Source of the DNA: CAZRCZ01 sp964598765
Lineage (GTDB): Bacteria; Sumerlaeota; Sumerlaeia; MVZB01; JAJFLK01
Length of the DNA stretch: 64,000 nt
Assembly: GCA_964598765.1 (NCBI GenBank)
Contig: CAZRCZ010000009.1
Location: 1 to 64,000 of the forward strand
Direction: 5' to 3'
Shown: positions 41,931 to 51,752 of the stretch, one piece after another
Position numbering within the stretch: the stretch's first letter is position 1
Layout of the letters: each line of letters begins with the position of its first letter
Notes under the pieces: model-generated
The model's input: only the letters and a program-made list of their open reading frames with translations
The model's database searches: none
Told to the model about the DNA's origin: nothing
Program-made: the position numbers and the translations under genes

Positions 41931-42968
41931 ATGCACGCCTCATTTAGCCACGCCCCCAAGAGCATCACTCCCGTCCGATTGATTGTTGTCTTGGCTTTGA
42001 CCTCATTCGCTTTCGCGGCGACGGCTGACGAATCCAAACAAAAACCTCCCAACGCGGACGCCGCGGATACCGCAATCCGCCGCGGACTCACATTCATCGC
42101 CAAGGACGCGATGGCTTGGAAGAACGAACACAACTGCGTTTCGTGCCATCACGCGAGCCTTGTCATCTGGGCCATGCGCGAGGCCAAGCAATCCGGCCAA
42201 GCCGTGGATGAACCGTTCCTTGCCGAGATGACAAAATGGCTCGCCGAATCGGGAGAGGGCAAAACCGGCGTGCCGAGACCCGCCGGAGTTCCGAAGGCGT
42301 TGAACGCGGCGGCGGTGTGGCACGCGCTTTCGCTCGGCGCGAGCGCGGCTCCGGACGCTGTTGCCAAAGAGGGAATGAAAAAATTTTTGGCGACGATGGA
42401 AGGGGACCAGATCGAAAACGGCTCATGGGCGGCATGGCCGGAAACGCGCCCGCCGATCTTCGGCAATTCCGACGACAGCATGACCGCGCTGGCGACTCTT
42501 GCGGTGGTCAGTATCGCTTCCCCGGACGACGCCGTCGCAAAAGCGGTCCGAGACAAGGGCGTCCGCTGGCTCAGCGAAAATAAATGCGACGACGATCCCC
42601 AATCGATCGCCATGCGTTTTGCGCTTTGGAAAAAGCTGGGGCGCCCTGCGGAGGAATGTGCTTCGCTGATACAACGTATCAAGGAAAAGCAAAACTCCGA
42701 CGGCGGTTGGAGTCAAGCCAAGGAAATGCCAAGCGACGCATGGGCGACCGGCGAAGCGCTCTACGCTCTGACGCAGGGGGAAACCAAGAACGACGATCCG
42801 ATCCTCGCTCGCGCCCGCGAATTTCTGATCCGAACTCAACGCGAGGACGGCTCTTGGGCAATGACCTCGCGCCCCATCAAACCCGGCGGCGAAGGTTCGA
42901 AAAGTTTGATCCCCATCACTTGCGCGGGAAGCGCGTGGGGCGTGATCGGTTTGGTCCGGAGTCGCTGA
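41931..42968 (+). CDS. Exported cyclase-repeat protein with CXXCH motif
   Basis: After a signal peptide (PVRLIVVLALTSFAFAATAD) the protein has CVSCHH at residues 69-74, a potential c-type haem attachment or zinc site. The rest is made of prenyltransferase/squalene-cyclase-like alpha-barrel repeats (RGLTFIAKDAMAWKNEHNC, GVRWLSENKCDDDPQSIAMR, SDGGWSQAKEMPSDAWATGE and TQREDGSWAMTS with the QXXDGSW motif). It lacks the DXDD motif of true squalene-hopene cyclases, so it is probably not a cyclase. Similar CXXCH-plus-QW-repeat proteins are common in Planctomycetes. Start ATG 41931 matches the signal peptide. The next secreted-protein gene begins 19 bp later. Confidence 0.8.
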   Translation: MHASFSHAPKSITPVRLIVVLALTSFAFAATADESKQKPPNADAADTAIRRGLTFIAKDAMAWKNEHNCVSCHHASLVIWAMREAKQSGQAVDEPFLAEMTKWLAESGEGKTGVPRPAGVPKALNAAAVWHALSLGASAAPDAVAKEGMKKFLATMEGDQIENGSWAAWPETRPPIFGNSDDSMTALATLAVVSIASPDDAVAKAVRDKGVRWLSENKCDDDPQSIAMRFALWKKLGRPAEECASLIQRIKEKQNSDGGWSQAKEMPSDAWATGEALYALTQGETKNDDPILARAREFLIRTQREDGSWAMTSRPIKPGGEGSKSLIPITCAGSAWGVIGLVRSR

Positions 42969-42987
42969 CCTTTTCGCGCCAGCCGCA

Positions 42988-44424
42988 ATGCGATTTCTCG
43001 CCTACCTTTCCCTTGTGGTGATCCTCTGGCCGTCCTCCCTCGTAGCGGAAGAGCGGAATCAATCGTTCGACGTGGATCCGAATTGGGAGGGTTATCACAA
43101 TCGTCCCTCGTCCGAGCCGCGCGAGATTGTGCAGGATTTCGGCTATCAAGGGCCGGCCAACCCCTCGTCGCTGGATTTGGAAATCGGCGGCCTTGTCACT
43201 CCGGCGGGCGAAGCCGCTTGGTATGCGAAGAAAATTCGGGCGCTCACATTGGCCGAGCCATTTGCCGCGTCGGGAAAAATCGTCGTTCCCCAAGGAGGAG
43301 GCAACACGCTGATCGGTTTTTTCAATCCCGCCACGGCCAAGGAATGGCGCACGGCGAACTCGCTGGTCTGGCGGATCAACGGAAGAGGCGAAACGTTTCA
43401 CGCCCACTTCGAATACACGACGCAAAAATGGCGTTCCGGGGCGGGGATCATCGGACGCTATGACCAAAAAACGGATCGGATGCACCCTGTCGAAAATCCA
43501 AGCGGCGAGAGCGTTTACGATTGGTCGCTTGAATATGATCCGAGGGACGAAGGACAGGAAGGAATCATCCGCGCAAAATTAGGCGAGTATACCGCAACCT
43601 GTCCAGTTCCGTCGGATCACAAGAGCGATCAAGCGATTTTCACGCACTTTGGTTTGCTTAACGTGATCAAAAGCGCCGACGGCGGGGGCCGTCTATTCAT
43701 CAGCGAGCTAACCATCAATGGAGTGAGGGAGGACATCTCGCACGATCCGCAATGGGAGGAACACAACAACCGCATCCGCTACAAGACGACCAACGTCCGC
43801 CCGTGGTTCGACGTCGGCTGGAACGAGAGCAACCATGCGGGCGGGAGAAAAAAGGGCGAAATCGGCGGACTTTTTTTTCGCGGTGATTGCCGGGAAGCGA
43901 ATCGTTTGGGTTATTACGGCGACCGGATTTCAACGCTCACCCTCAACAAACCGATCCGCGCCCGCGGTCGGATCAGCTTCCATCGCGGCGTGAGCGACAG
44001 CACGACGCTGTTCGGATTTTTTCACCATGGGAACAGTGTCCGCGTGAATGAATCGCAAAGCCATGCCACGCCGGATGATTTCCTCGGTGTCGCCCTTGAA
44101 GGGCCGTCCGCCGAAGGGTTCTTCATCTATCCCCTCTGTCGAGGGGCGACCGGGACGGACAGCAACGGTTTTGACCGCGGTTGTCCCCGCATTTATCCGG
44201 ACGGCTCTTCTCATGAGTGGACTCTTGAATACGATCCATCTGCGAACGGCGGACACGGCGCGATCTCGGTTTCGCTCGACGGGCGGACCAAGACGCTGGA
44301 TCTTGACGGCGAATTCAAGAGCGGCGGCGCGGAATTCGATCGTTTCGGATTCGTTTCCACATGGATTGACGGGAACGGTCAGGTTGTGTATTTGGACGAC
44401 TTGAACTACACATGTCGCCAGTGA
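42988..44424 (+). CDS. Secreted protein with two tandem homologous halves
   Basis: A clear signal peptide (MRFLAYLSLVVILWPSSLVA) is followed by two related halves of about 223 residues. Half one starts DPNWEGYHNRP (Asp30), half two DPQWEEHNNRI (Asp253). Both contain GEIGGL or EIGGL, an RALTL/STLTL strand, GRI or GKI and NTLIGFF/TTLFGFF, then YDWSLEYDP or HEWTLEYDP. The pattern of beta strands suggests two concanavalin-like or jelly-roll domains. I do not recognise a named family. It follows the cyclase-repeat CXXCH gene closely (19 bp). Confidence 0.7.
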   Translation: MRFLAYLSLVVILWPSSLVAEERNQSFDVDPNWEGYHNRPSSEPREIVQDFGYQGPANPSSLDLEIGGLVTPAGEAAWYAKKIRALTLAEPFAASGKIVVPQGGGNTLIGFFNPATAKEWRTANSLVWRINGRGETFHAHFEYTTQKWRSGAGIIGRYDQKTDRMHPVENPSGESVYDWSLEYDPRDEGQEGIIRAKLGEYTATCPVPSDHKSDQAIFTHFGLLNVIKSADGGGRLFISELTINGVREDISHDPQWEEHNNRIRYKTTNVRPWFDVGWNESNHAGGRKKGEIGGLFFRGDCREANRLGYYGDRISTLTLNKPIRARGRISFHRGVSDSTTLFGFFHHGNSVRVNESQSHATPDDFLGVALEGPSAEGFFIYPLCRGATGTDSNGFDRGCPRIYPDGSSHEWTLEYDPSANGGHGAISVSLDGRTKTLDLDGEFKSGGAEFDRFGFVSTWIDGNGQVVYLDDLNYTCRQ

Positions 44425-44497
44425 AGGAGAAGGGGAGCAAACGTGCGGCGTGCTTGAAGCGGTTCCTCTTTAAGCTGGATCGGACTCCCGCAAATCC

Positions 44498-46267
44498 TCA
44501 TTCCGTAAAGCCTATTCGTGGCGGCGTCAGTTGCCATACCCCTAAAATCATCACCCAATCATGATCCAGTTCGCCAACGTCGGGACACGCACAATCTCCG
44601 TTGGCGTCGCCTGTGATTTGACTTTTGAGAATGTGTGATTCGCCTGTCTTTGGATCGAAATAGACGACCGTGTATTTTTTTCCGGGATCAAGCCGATGGA
44701 GCGTCGGACGGAGAGGAAGCGGCAAATAGATCACCCGCGTCGAATCGGAGAATCCCCCACAGAAGGGAATCATATTCGGGTCGGACGAGTCCTTGGGATC
44801 GAAGGTTGCCCACTCGGGGTGGGATGTAAGGCTTCCTGCACCGGGGCTACCGAGCCATGATTTGGCAAACCCGGCTTGTTCCGAGCCGGGAAGATTCATC
44901 GCCTCATCCCACGGTGTTTCGCCCCAGTTGCCGCCGTGCGGCGATTTGCCGTAAGGGGCGTCGCGCCGATTGACTTGCCAAATGCCGTTGGCGCCGTAGG
45001 TATGTCCCGCCGCGCCGGAAAGGAGGCAACTCCAAACCATGAACCGAACAACGTCGTCGTGGCATTTCCCAAGAATCCCCTCGTAGCAAACCTCGGCGTT
45101 GACCGTCGGCATGGGAGGGAACGCGGCGACCGAGGCGCGGACGAGTTTCAGCGTGTTGGGGATGCTCTCGCGGTCGGAGTGGCCGGTCTGGAGCATGTCG
45201 AAATCCAGAACGCCGACGTCGGCCACCTGATTGCGCGCGCTGTCGGTGGGATGAATTGAAATCGGATGGCGCCAAGGATCGGTCTGGCGGACGTAAGCGG
45301 CAACGGCGGTCCATCCTTCCTTGAGAAAGCGGATTTCGTCGGCGCGTTTTTCCTTCGGGGTCAGGTAGTAGGGCATCGTTCCCTCTCCCGCGATGCACCA
45401 AAAAACCGGATACGCTCCCCATCGGGCGATAATGTAGCGCCAGTGCTTTTTCATTTTCTCGACGCCGAGCCAAGGGAGATGGTAACCCCACGCGCCGACG
45501 ATGCAGGGGGCGAGACCCAAATCGGCGAGATGGGCGATCCGCGCATCGGCCTCGTCGAAGAATTTCGGGTTGATGCGGCTGTAGTCTTTCTCCCACGGAA
45601 ACCCGCCGTCGCCGAGTCCCCGCTCATCGAACGGTCCCATATCGGGATACAACCCCGCGACGATCTGAACGACGTTGAAACCTTTGCGGACCCGGTCGGC
45701 GGTGAGCGTTTTGAAATCATCCATCGTGAGACGTTTGCAGAGTCCCATCCACCATGTATCGGCGAGCCACAAAAACGGCGTACCGTCGGCGTGCTCGAAA
45801 TGACGATGATCCTCCGCAACACGAATCGGACCGTGACGATGGAAGGGATTGTCGGGTTTCTTCGCATTGATTCTGTCGAGAGGATTTTCGGAGCTGACGG
45901 TGAAAAGCTTGACCGCGCCCTCGATGCCGTTTAATCCGGCGCCCTCCGCGTCGGAACATTCGGAGCGAAAGCGATGGAGTCCGGGTTTGTTCGAGGAGTA
46001 TCGAACCTTCCACGTCGTCCCGCCGTCCCAAAAGGCGGGAACGCGGAACGTTTGGCCGTCGGGAGCGGCGAAAAGAACGTTGACTTCGATGTCATTGAAA
46101 GGATCGGGATGGGATTTGCTCGACTGGAAGGTGAACTCGACGACGCGATTGACCTCGGCTCTGGCGTCAACCGTCGCCTCCGCGCGAATTGAATCCGCGC
46201 CCGCGAAAATTAGAGCGGCGAAGAACAAGACAGCCATGCAGTTCAGAATGGAGCGCCGGATAAGCAT
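44498..46267 (-). CDS. Exported DUF4038-type glycoside hydrolase with DUF5060 domain
   Basis: With start ATG 46267 the protein has a signal peptide (MLIRRSILNCMAVLFFAALI, then FAGADSIRAEA). A DUF5060-like beta domain follows (residues about 35-110, VEFTFQSSKSHPDPFNDIEV). The TIM barrel is DUF4038-like (LWLADTWWMGLCKRLTMDD, GFNVVQIVAGLYPDMGPFDE, WCIAGEGTMPYYL, VNAEVCYEGILGKCHDD) and ends in a putative collagen-binding-like beta domain (YTVVYFDPKTGESHI). Related enzymes (GH140 apiosidase) act on plant cell-wall glycans. Frames upstream of 46267 lack a signal peptide and run into malQ. It lies 16 bp behind malQ. Confidence 0.8.
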   Translation of the reverse strand: MLIRRSILNCMAVLFFAALIFAGADSIRAEATVDARAEVNRVVEFTFQSSKSHPDPFNDIEVNVLFAAPDGQTFRVPAFWDGGTTWKVRYSSNKPGLHRFRSECSDAEGAGLNGIEGAVKLFTVSSENPLDRINAKKPDNPFHRHGPIRVAEDHRHFEHADGTPFLWLADTWWMGLCKRLTMDDFKTLTADRVRKGFNVVQIVAGLYPDMGPFDERGLGDGGFPWEKDYSRINPKFFDEADARIAHLADLGLAPCIVGAWGYHLPWLGVEKMKKHWRYIIARWGAYPVFWCIAGEGTMPYYLTPKEKRADEIRFLKEGWTAVAAYVRQTDPWRHPISIHPTDSARNQVADVGVLDFDMLQTGHSDRESIPNTLKLVRASVAAFPPMPTVNAEVCYEGILGKCHDDVVRFMVWSCLLSGAAGHTYGANGIWQVNRRDAPYGKSPHGGNWGETPWDEAMNLPGSEQAGFAKSWLGSPGAGSLTSHPEWATFDPKDSSDPNMIPFCGGFSDSTRVIYLPLPLRPTLHRLDPGKKYTVVYFDPKTGESHILKSQITGDANGDCACPDVGELDHDWVMILGVWQLTPPRIGFTE

Positions 46268-46283
46268 AATTTGAATCCTACTC

Positions 46284-48407
46284 CTATTTACGGCGAAATT
46301 CAGCGACACGTTGAAGCGCGGAAAGAACCTCGGGCATTTGGGAAAATTCCTCGAAGCCATATCGCGCCGTGCGCCGCCAGTTGGGGCGTTCGGAGCCGGT
46401 GCCCGGCGTGTTTTGCGGAAGTGTTTCGCCCCAGAGGTCTTCGAGATTCACGAGAACGATTCGCGCCGGACTTGCGCCGAGATAGGCGAGAAACGCCCGA
46501 AGCAACGCAGAGTCGTCACGATTTTCGCCTTGAAACCAGCCGCCGTTGCCGAGGAATTCGCGCAAAGCATGGACAAGCCCTCCACGAACATTTTTTTCGT
46601 GGTTCGCGGTCGCCTCGTCGAGCAAGCCCAATGCGACGCGGTCGTCAATGTCCAACCCACGGCAAAACGCCGCGAAGGGAGGAAGATCGTGCGTGTTCAA
46701 TCCGGCCGCGCAATTTTCGGGAGGCGGTTGAATCGCCCAATGAGGATCGGACCTGACTTCGAATTGCCCGACGTAGGTGCGCTGGATTCGATGCCGGGAC
46801 ATGGCGGAGCGAACGTAAGAGGGAACCGTGCCCAAATCCTCGCCGACGATGAGCGACTTGGCGCGATGCGATTCCAACGCGAGGATCGCGTAAAGTTCCT
46901 TGGCGGGATAGCGGACATAGACGCCGTTTTTCGCATCCATCCCCTTGGGAATCCAAAAAAGCCGATGAAGTCCCATGATGTGATCCAAGCGCAAAATTCC
47001 GGCGTGCCGCAAATGATTCCGTATGCAGGCGATGAAATGGCGGTGTCCCTGTTCGCGGAGTTTTTCGGGGACGATGGGCGGAAATCCCCAATTTTGTCCC
47101 TTGGTGAAAAAATCGTCGAGGGGCGCGCCGGCGGAAACGTCGCGGGCAAAGAGATCTTGCTCGCGCCAAACATCATAGCCGTCGGGATGAACGCCGAGCG
47201 CCAAATCCAAATAGAGTCCCCAACCCGATTGACGGGCCGACTGCGACAATTCCCCCAGTTGCCGATGCGCGATCCATTGAGCGTATAGATGATAACGCCG
47301 GGCCGATTCATCGTAATCCCCTTCTTGAAGGAATCCGTCCCGCATTCGTGACGGCCACTCGCGCCACACCGCTTGGCGCGATTCGCAACATGCGCGAAAC
47401 TTCGCGTAGTCCTCGGCGTCGGGATGAGATCGAAGGAATTCGGAAAAATCGGAATTTCCTTCGGTTTGGCGCGCAAAAAATTCTCCGGCCAGTTCCTCAA
47501 GAATTTTTCGCTTGGTCCGCATCATCGGGCGATAATCCACCAAAGGATTTGATCGAAGCGATTCAGCTTCCTTATCCCGACCAATTCCTTCCCACAATTC
47601 CCGCGCCTTCGTGGAATCTGCGAATTCCGAAGTCCGAGTCGGATCAAGATAAAACTCGTTCCAAAAAAGACGGCTGACCGGGACGTAAGGACTCGGCTCA
47701 AGGGGTTCATCGAGGAATGCCGCCAAGAGCGGAAGAGTGGCGACTCCGCCCCCTCCCAATCCGCCGACCCAGCGGATCAATCGCTCCAAATCGGAAAAAT
47801 CACCGGCTCCCCACCCGCGTTGAGAGCGCAAGGCGTAAAGCGGCAGAAAGACTCCCCAGCTTTTTTTCCCAGCATTCGCTTCTCTTTCATCACTCGGAAG
47901 ATACGCTCCGATCGGCGAGGAGATCACCAAACTTTGGTGACGGATTTCGCCTATGTGGAGGTGAAGTGCGTGATACCCCCAAGGCAATGGATTAGGCAGG
48001 GGCAATCGCTTGACGGCGTAAGCCGTCCCCTCGACATCCTTGCGCGCCAAGACGGCGGACGAAGCTCCGACGTAAACCCAACTTCGCCGCTCCCCCGATT
48101 CCAAAATCACTTCACAGGAAAGATCGCTGTCGGCGAGGCTCGCGGGAAGCCGCAATTTTAGACTTCCGGGGCCGTCGGTCCATGCGACGGAAACAGGTTC
48201 CAAGACCCGCCGCCAAAGCGTTTGGCGACGCTCGCGCCATGCCTCGCGCGCGTGATCGGGATTGCGCAGATTGCATCCAAGCGCGTTGAGAACCGCGAGA
48301 ATCGCCTCAACGGAAACCTCGACGCGGCTTCCGATCAGATCGAAATACGAAGTTTGAACTCCGTGGCTTCGGGCCAACCGGCGCAGAAAGAGGGGCGTCG
48401 TGGGCAA
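46284..48407 (-). CDS. malQ: 4-alpha-glucanotransferase (amylomaltase)
   Basis: GH77 enzyme that transfers alpha-1,4-glucan chains in maltodextrin or glycogen metabolism. The N-terminal region (FLRRLARSHGVQTSYFDLIG) is followed by WGVFLPLYALRSQRGWGAGD, LGVHPDGYDVWREQDLFA and GQNWGFPPIVPEKLREQGH, then the catalytic aspartate region (ILRLDHIMGLHRLFWIPKG), the glutamate in IVGEDLGTVPSYVR, and GLNTHDLPPFAAF. The 707-residue length fits the E. coli MalQ type with an extra N-terminal domain. TTG 48407 is the only near start; GspF/PilC ends 17 bp upstream, so co-transcription is likely. Confidence 0.92.
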   Translation of the reverse strand: MPTTPLFLRRLARSHGVQTSYFDLIGSRVEVSVEAILAVLNALGCNLRNPDHAREAWRERRQTLWRRVLEPVSVAWTDGPGSLKLRLPASLADSDLSCEVILESGERRSWVYVGASSAVLARKDVEGTAYAVKRLPLPNPLPWGYHALHLHIGEIRHQSLVISSPIGAYLPSDEREANAGKKSWGVFLPLYALRSQRGWGAGDFSDLERLIRWVGGLGGGGVATLPLLAAFLDEPLEPSPYVPVSRLFWNEFYLDPTRTSEFADSTKARELWEGIGRDKEAESLRSNPLVDYRPMMRTKRKILEELAGEFFARQTEGNSDFSEFLRSHPDAEDYAKFRACCESRQAVWREWPSRMRDGFLQEGDYDESARRYHLYAQWIAHRQLGELSQSARQSGWGLYLDLALGVHPDGYDVWREQDLFARDVSAGAPLDDFFTKGQNWGFPPIVPEKLREQGHRHFIACIRNHLRHAGILRLDHIMGLHRLFWIPKGMDAKNGVYVRYPAKELYAILALESHRAKSLIVGEDLGTVPSYVRSAMSRHRIQRTYVGQFEVRSDPHWAIQPPPENCAAGLNTHDLPPFAAFCRGLDIDDRVALGLLDEATANHEKNVRGGLVHALREFLGNGGWFQGENRDDSALLRAFLAYLGASPARIVLVNLEDLWGETLPQNTPGTGSERPNWRRTARYGFEEFSQMPEVLSALQRVAEFRRK

Positions 48408-48424
48408 CGTCCGAACCGCGAAGG

Positions 48425-49633
48425 CTAGATATGCTCGATCATCTTGAAGAGCGGCATGAACATGGAAATGGCGATAAAGCCGACCATGAAGCCGAGGAAG
48501 ACGATCAACAACGGCTCGATGAGCGAGGTCAGTCCGGCGACGGCCGTGTCCACTTGGTCCTCATAGAATTCCGCGATCTTGGTCAACATGCTTTCCAGCG
48601 CGCCGGTCCGCTCGCCGACGTCAATCATGCGGACGACCATGGGGGGGAAAATTTGGCTCTCGCGCAGGGGGCCGGCAATGGTTTCGCCGCTCTGGATGCT
48701 GGCGCGCGTTTTGTAGACGGCGGCTTCGATCACAACGTTATTGGCGGTGCGGGCGACGATGTCCAGCGCATTGAGGATGTTGACGCCGGAGCGGATAAGA
48801 ACGCCGAGCGTGCGCGTGAATCGGGCGACGCCGACCTTGAGGAACAGCGGGCCGAAAATCGGCATTTTGAGCTTGAAACGATCAATAACGGACCGCCCGG
48901 TCTTGGTCTTGCCCGCCTGCCAAATGAAAATTCCCAGACCGATCAGGACCAGAATCAAGACCATCAAATTATGTCTCAATAGGTTGCTGATCATGATGCA
49001 GATTCGGGTGGGCAGGGGCAAATTGCCGTGCAATTGGTCGAAGATTCCGACGAAAACAGGAACGATCTTGACCATCAGAAAGATGGTGATGCTTGTGGCG
49101 ATGACCGAAACGATGGTCGGGTAGGTAATGGCCGATTTAATTTTGCGCTGGATGGAGGCGGTCTTTTCCAAATAAGTCGCCACCTGATCCAGAATGGTGT
49201 CGAGCATACCGGACGCCTCGCCGGCCTTCACCATGCTGACGTAAAAGGTGTTGAACATCTTGGGGTGCTTCTGAATCGCCTCGGTCAGCGATGATCCGGT
49301 TTCAACGTCGCGCTCAACTTGCTTGAGGATTGTTTTCATCAACCGCTTTTCGGATTGCTCGGCCAGAATGTTGAGGACTTCCAACAGAGGAAGACCCGCT
49401 CGGATCATCGTGGCGAACTGACGGCTCACGATGACCGTGTCCATGATCTTGATCCGGCCCGCGCGTCCGGCTTGGGCCTTGAGCGCCTTGGGCGCGACCC
49501 CAACTTCGATGGATGTCGGAATCAGTCCCTGTTCGCGCAACATGCGCGCGACGGCGGTCTCGTCCGCGCCCTCGGTCCGTCCGGTCACCATCTTCCCTTG
49601 TCGGGTTCGCGCGACGTATTGAAAACTTGCCAT
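48425..49633 (-). CDS. pilC: Type IV pilus / type II secretion inner-membrane platform protein
   Basis: The 402-residue GspF/PilC protein anchors pilus assembly in the inner membrane. Two repeated cytoplasmic helical domains begin MASFQYVARTRQGKMVTGRT and FTRTLGVLIRSGVNILNALD; each has the T2SF signature (FATMIRAGLPLLEVLNIL and the FTRTL one). Three membrane helices occur at about residues 170-195, 220-242 and 375-398. The overlap-free order pilB-pilC is typical; malQ follows 17 bp later, which is atypical. Confidence 0.92.
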   Translation of the reverse strand: MASFQYVARTRQGKMVTGRTEGADETAVARMLREQGLIPTSIEVGVAPKALKAQAGRAGRIKIMDTVIVSRQFATMIRAGLPLLEVLNILAEQSEKRLMKTILKQVERDVETGSSLTEAIQKHPKMFNTFYVSMVKAGEASGMLDTILDQVATYLEKTASIQRKIKSAITYPTIVSVIATSITIFLMVKIVPVFVGIFDQLHGNLPLPTRICIMISNLLRHNLMVLILVLIGLGIFIWQAGKTKTGRSVIDRFKLKMPIFGPLFLKVGVARFTRTLGVLIRSGVNILNALDIVARTANNVVIEAAVYKTRASIQSGETIAGPLRESQIFPPMVVRMIDVGERTGALESMLTKIAEFYEDQVDTAVAGLTSLIEPLLIVFLGFMVGFIAISMFMPLFKMIEHI

Positions 49634-49671
49634 GGCTTTCGCTCCTTTGCTTTATCCGATTTCCACTCGTC

Positions 49672-51411
49672 CTATTTCATTCCTACCTCATCGCTGATCG
49701 TGTTGGCCAGAACTTCCTCGATGGTCGTCCGGCCTTCCAAAACTTTTTTAATCCCGGCCATGCGCAGGGTTTTCATTCCGGCCAAAACGGCGGCCTTCTT
49801 AATCTCGTTCGGGGGCATGTTGGCGACGACGGCGTTGCGCAAGGAGTCGTTCATGACCAAAATTTCATACAGCGCCTGCCGTCCCCGGTAGCCGGTCCGA
49901 CTGCAATGGGTGCATCCGCGCCCTCGGTAAAACGATTCGCCCCCTTTGATTTCAACTTGCAGGGCTTCGAGCAATTCCGCCGACGGTTTGTATTCTTCCT
50001 TGCATTCCTTGCAGATTCGGCGCACCAGACGCTGGGCGACGATCATGTTCAGCGAGGCGGTGATGAGGAACGACTCCACCCCCATGTTGGTCAAGCGGTT
50101 AATCGAACTGGGGGCGTCGTTGGTGTGGAGCGTGGACAAGACCAAGTGACCGGTCAAGGCGGCCTTGACGGCAATTTCAGCCGTTTCCAAGTCTCGAATT
50201 TCGCCGACCATGATGATGTCGGGGTCTTGGCGCAGGAAACTGCGCAAACCGGCGGCAAAGGTCAACCCGATGTCGGGCAAGGCGTGAACCTGATTGATGC
50301 CGCGCAACTGATACTCAACCGGGTCCTCAATCGTCGTGATGTTGACTTCCGGATCGTTGATCGTGGAAAGCGCGGAATAAAGCGTCGTTGATTTTCCGCT
50401 ACCCGTCGGGCCGGTGATCAGGATCATGCCCCACGGTTTGTTGATTTCCTTTTCGAACTTCTGCAGATCGTCGATGTCGAATCCGAGTTCGGTCAATTGA
50501 AGTTGCAGATTGCTCTGGTCCAAAATACGAATGACGATCTTCTCGCCGTTGACGATGGGACAACAACTGACGCGGAAGTCAATGACCTTCTCCGCCAAGC
50601 GGACGCGGAATCGTCCGTCCTGCGGAAGGCGCTTTTCGGCGATGTCCATTTCGGAGAGAATCTTGATGCGGGAGATGATCGCGTTCTGAAACTTCTTCGG
50701 CGGCGGGGCCTGCTCATGGAGCACGCCGTCAATCCGATAGCGCACGCGGATGGTTTTTTCATAAGGCTCGACGTGAATGTCGCTCGCCCTCATCTTGATC
50801 GCCTCAGCCACCATCTGGTTGACCAGCTGAACGACCGGCGCGTCGTCGGCCTCGATGCTGAGGTCGGTTTCGTCCCCCTTTTCTCCCTCGGCGATCGCCA
50901 ACTCCTCCTGTCTCATCACGTTGACGTCTTCGTCCGATATATCCTTGAGCGCCTCCTCGAACTTGCCGTCGGTGTTGACGACGTAATACCGCTCGATCGC
51001 CTCGTTGATATCCGATTCAAAACTAATCACTGGGACGATCTGGCATTTGGTCAACAGCCGCAATTCGTCCAAAAGGTAGATATTGGAGGGATCGGAAAGC
51101 GCGACGGTCAGAACGTTGTCGGCGCGGTCCACGGGCACGATCCGGTATTTGCGGACCAACTCCTCGGGGATGCTTTTCAGAATGTCGCGGTCAATTTCAT
51201 AATGGGAAAGGGTGATGAAGGGGACGTTGAGTTGCTTGCCGAGCGTCGCGGCCATTTCCCATTCCGAAACCGCGCCCATGTCAATGAGCGTCCGGACGAG
51301 GCTGTCCCCCGTTTCCTTCTGTTTCTGGATCGCCGTCTGAAGATGCTCAGGGCTGACGATCTTGTCTTCGACGAGAAGGTCCCACAGTTTTTTTTCCATC
51401 GCGGTGGGCAT
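49672..51411 (-). CDS. pilB: Type IV pilus assembly / secretion ATPase
   Basis: This AAA-type secretion ATPase powers pilin polymerisation. An N-terminal MshEN (GspE-N) domain (TAIQKQKETGDSLVRTLIDM, PFITLSHYEIDRDILKSIPE) precedes the motor with Walker A GPTGSGKST (residues 334-342), the Asp box (ITTIEDPVEYQLRG), the Walker B-like EIRDLETAEIAVKAALTGH and a Cys4 zinc site (CKECKE ... GCTHCSRTGYRGR) typical of GspE/PilB. Length 579 fits PilB. PilT and pilins are not in the window. Confidence 0.92.
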   Translation of the reverse strand: MPTAMEKKLWDLLVEDKIVSPEHLQTAIQKQKETGDSLVRTLIDMGAVSEWEMAATLGKQLNVPFITLSHYEIDRDILKSIPEELVRKYRIVPVDRADNVLTVALSDPSNIYLLDELRLLTKCQIVPVISFESDINEAIERYYVVNTDGKFEEALKDISDEDVNVMRQEELAIAEGEKGDETDLSIEADDAPVVQLVNQMVAEAIKMRASDIHVEPYEKTIRVRYRIDGVLHEQAPPPKKFQNAIISRIKILSEMDIAEKRLPQDGRFRVRLAEKVIDFRVSCCPIVNGEKIVIRILDQSNLQLQLTELGFDIDDLQKFEKEINKPWGMILITGPTGSGKSTTLYSALSTINDPEVNITTIEDPVEYQLRGINQVHALPDIGLTFAAGLRSFLRQDPDIIMVGEIRDLETAEIAVKAALTGHLVLSTLHTNDAPSSINRLTNMGVESFLITASLNMIVAQRLVRRICKECKEEYKPSAELLEALQVEIKGGESFYRGRGCTHCSRTGYRGRQALYEILVMNDSLRNAVVANMPPNEIKKAAVLAGMKTLRMAGIKKVLEGRTTIEEVLANTISDEVGMK

Positions 51412-51752
51412 GGTTTGTCGTCGCTACGTTGCCTGCCTTTTGAAACCCCCGGAGGGGCTATTGTCTATTATCGGCATGGACTCAACCAAAGATTGAGCGA
51501 TTTCCGCGCATTATGGGGAAAGCCCAGCTTCTACAAGCTTGAAATTGAAGTCAAACCGTTCCTCCAAAGAATCGGATCGGCCCCTATTCCATTTTCCAAG
51601 CCTTATTTTTACTCCTAACCCCGCTTTTTTTCAAAGCATGTTTTTTCAACTAAGGCAATGGGGACGCGCCGCGATTATTGGGGTGAGTTCGATTCCCATT
51701 CCGATTAGGATAAGCAACGCACTTCCGAGGTCACCGTTTGCGCCCTTGTCCC
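51412..51752. other. Divergent intergenic region, pilB / truA
   Basis: About 340 bp without a gene I can support. It should contain the promoters of the minus-strand pilB-pilC-malQ unit and of truA. It includes two homopolymer T-tracts (near 51626 and 51644) but no stem before them, and no repeat of the intergenic families. A 373-codon frame running through on the plus strand is a shadow of pilB. Confidence 0.5.
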
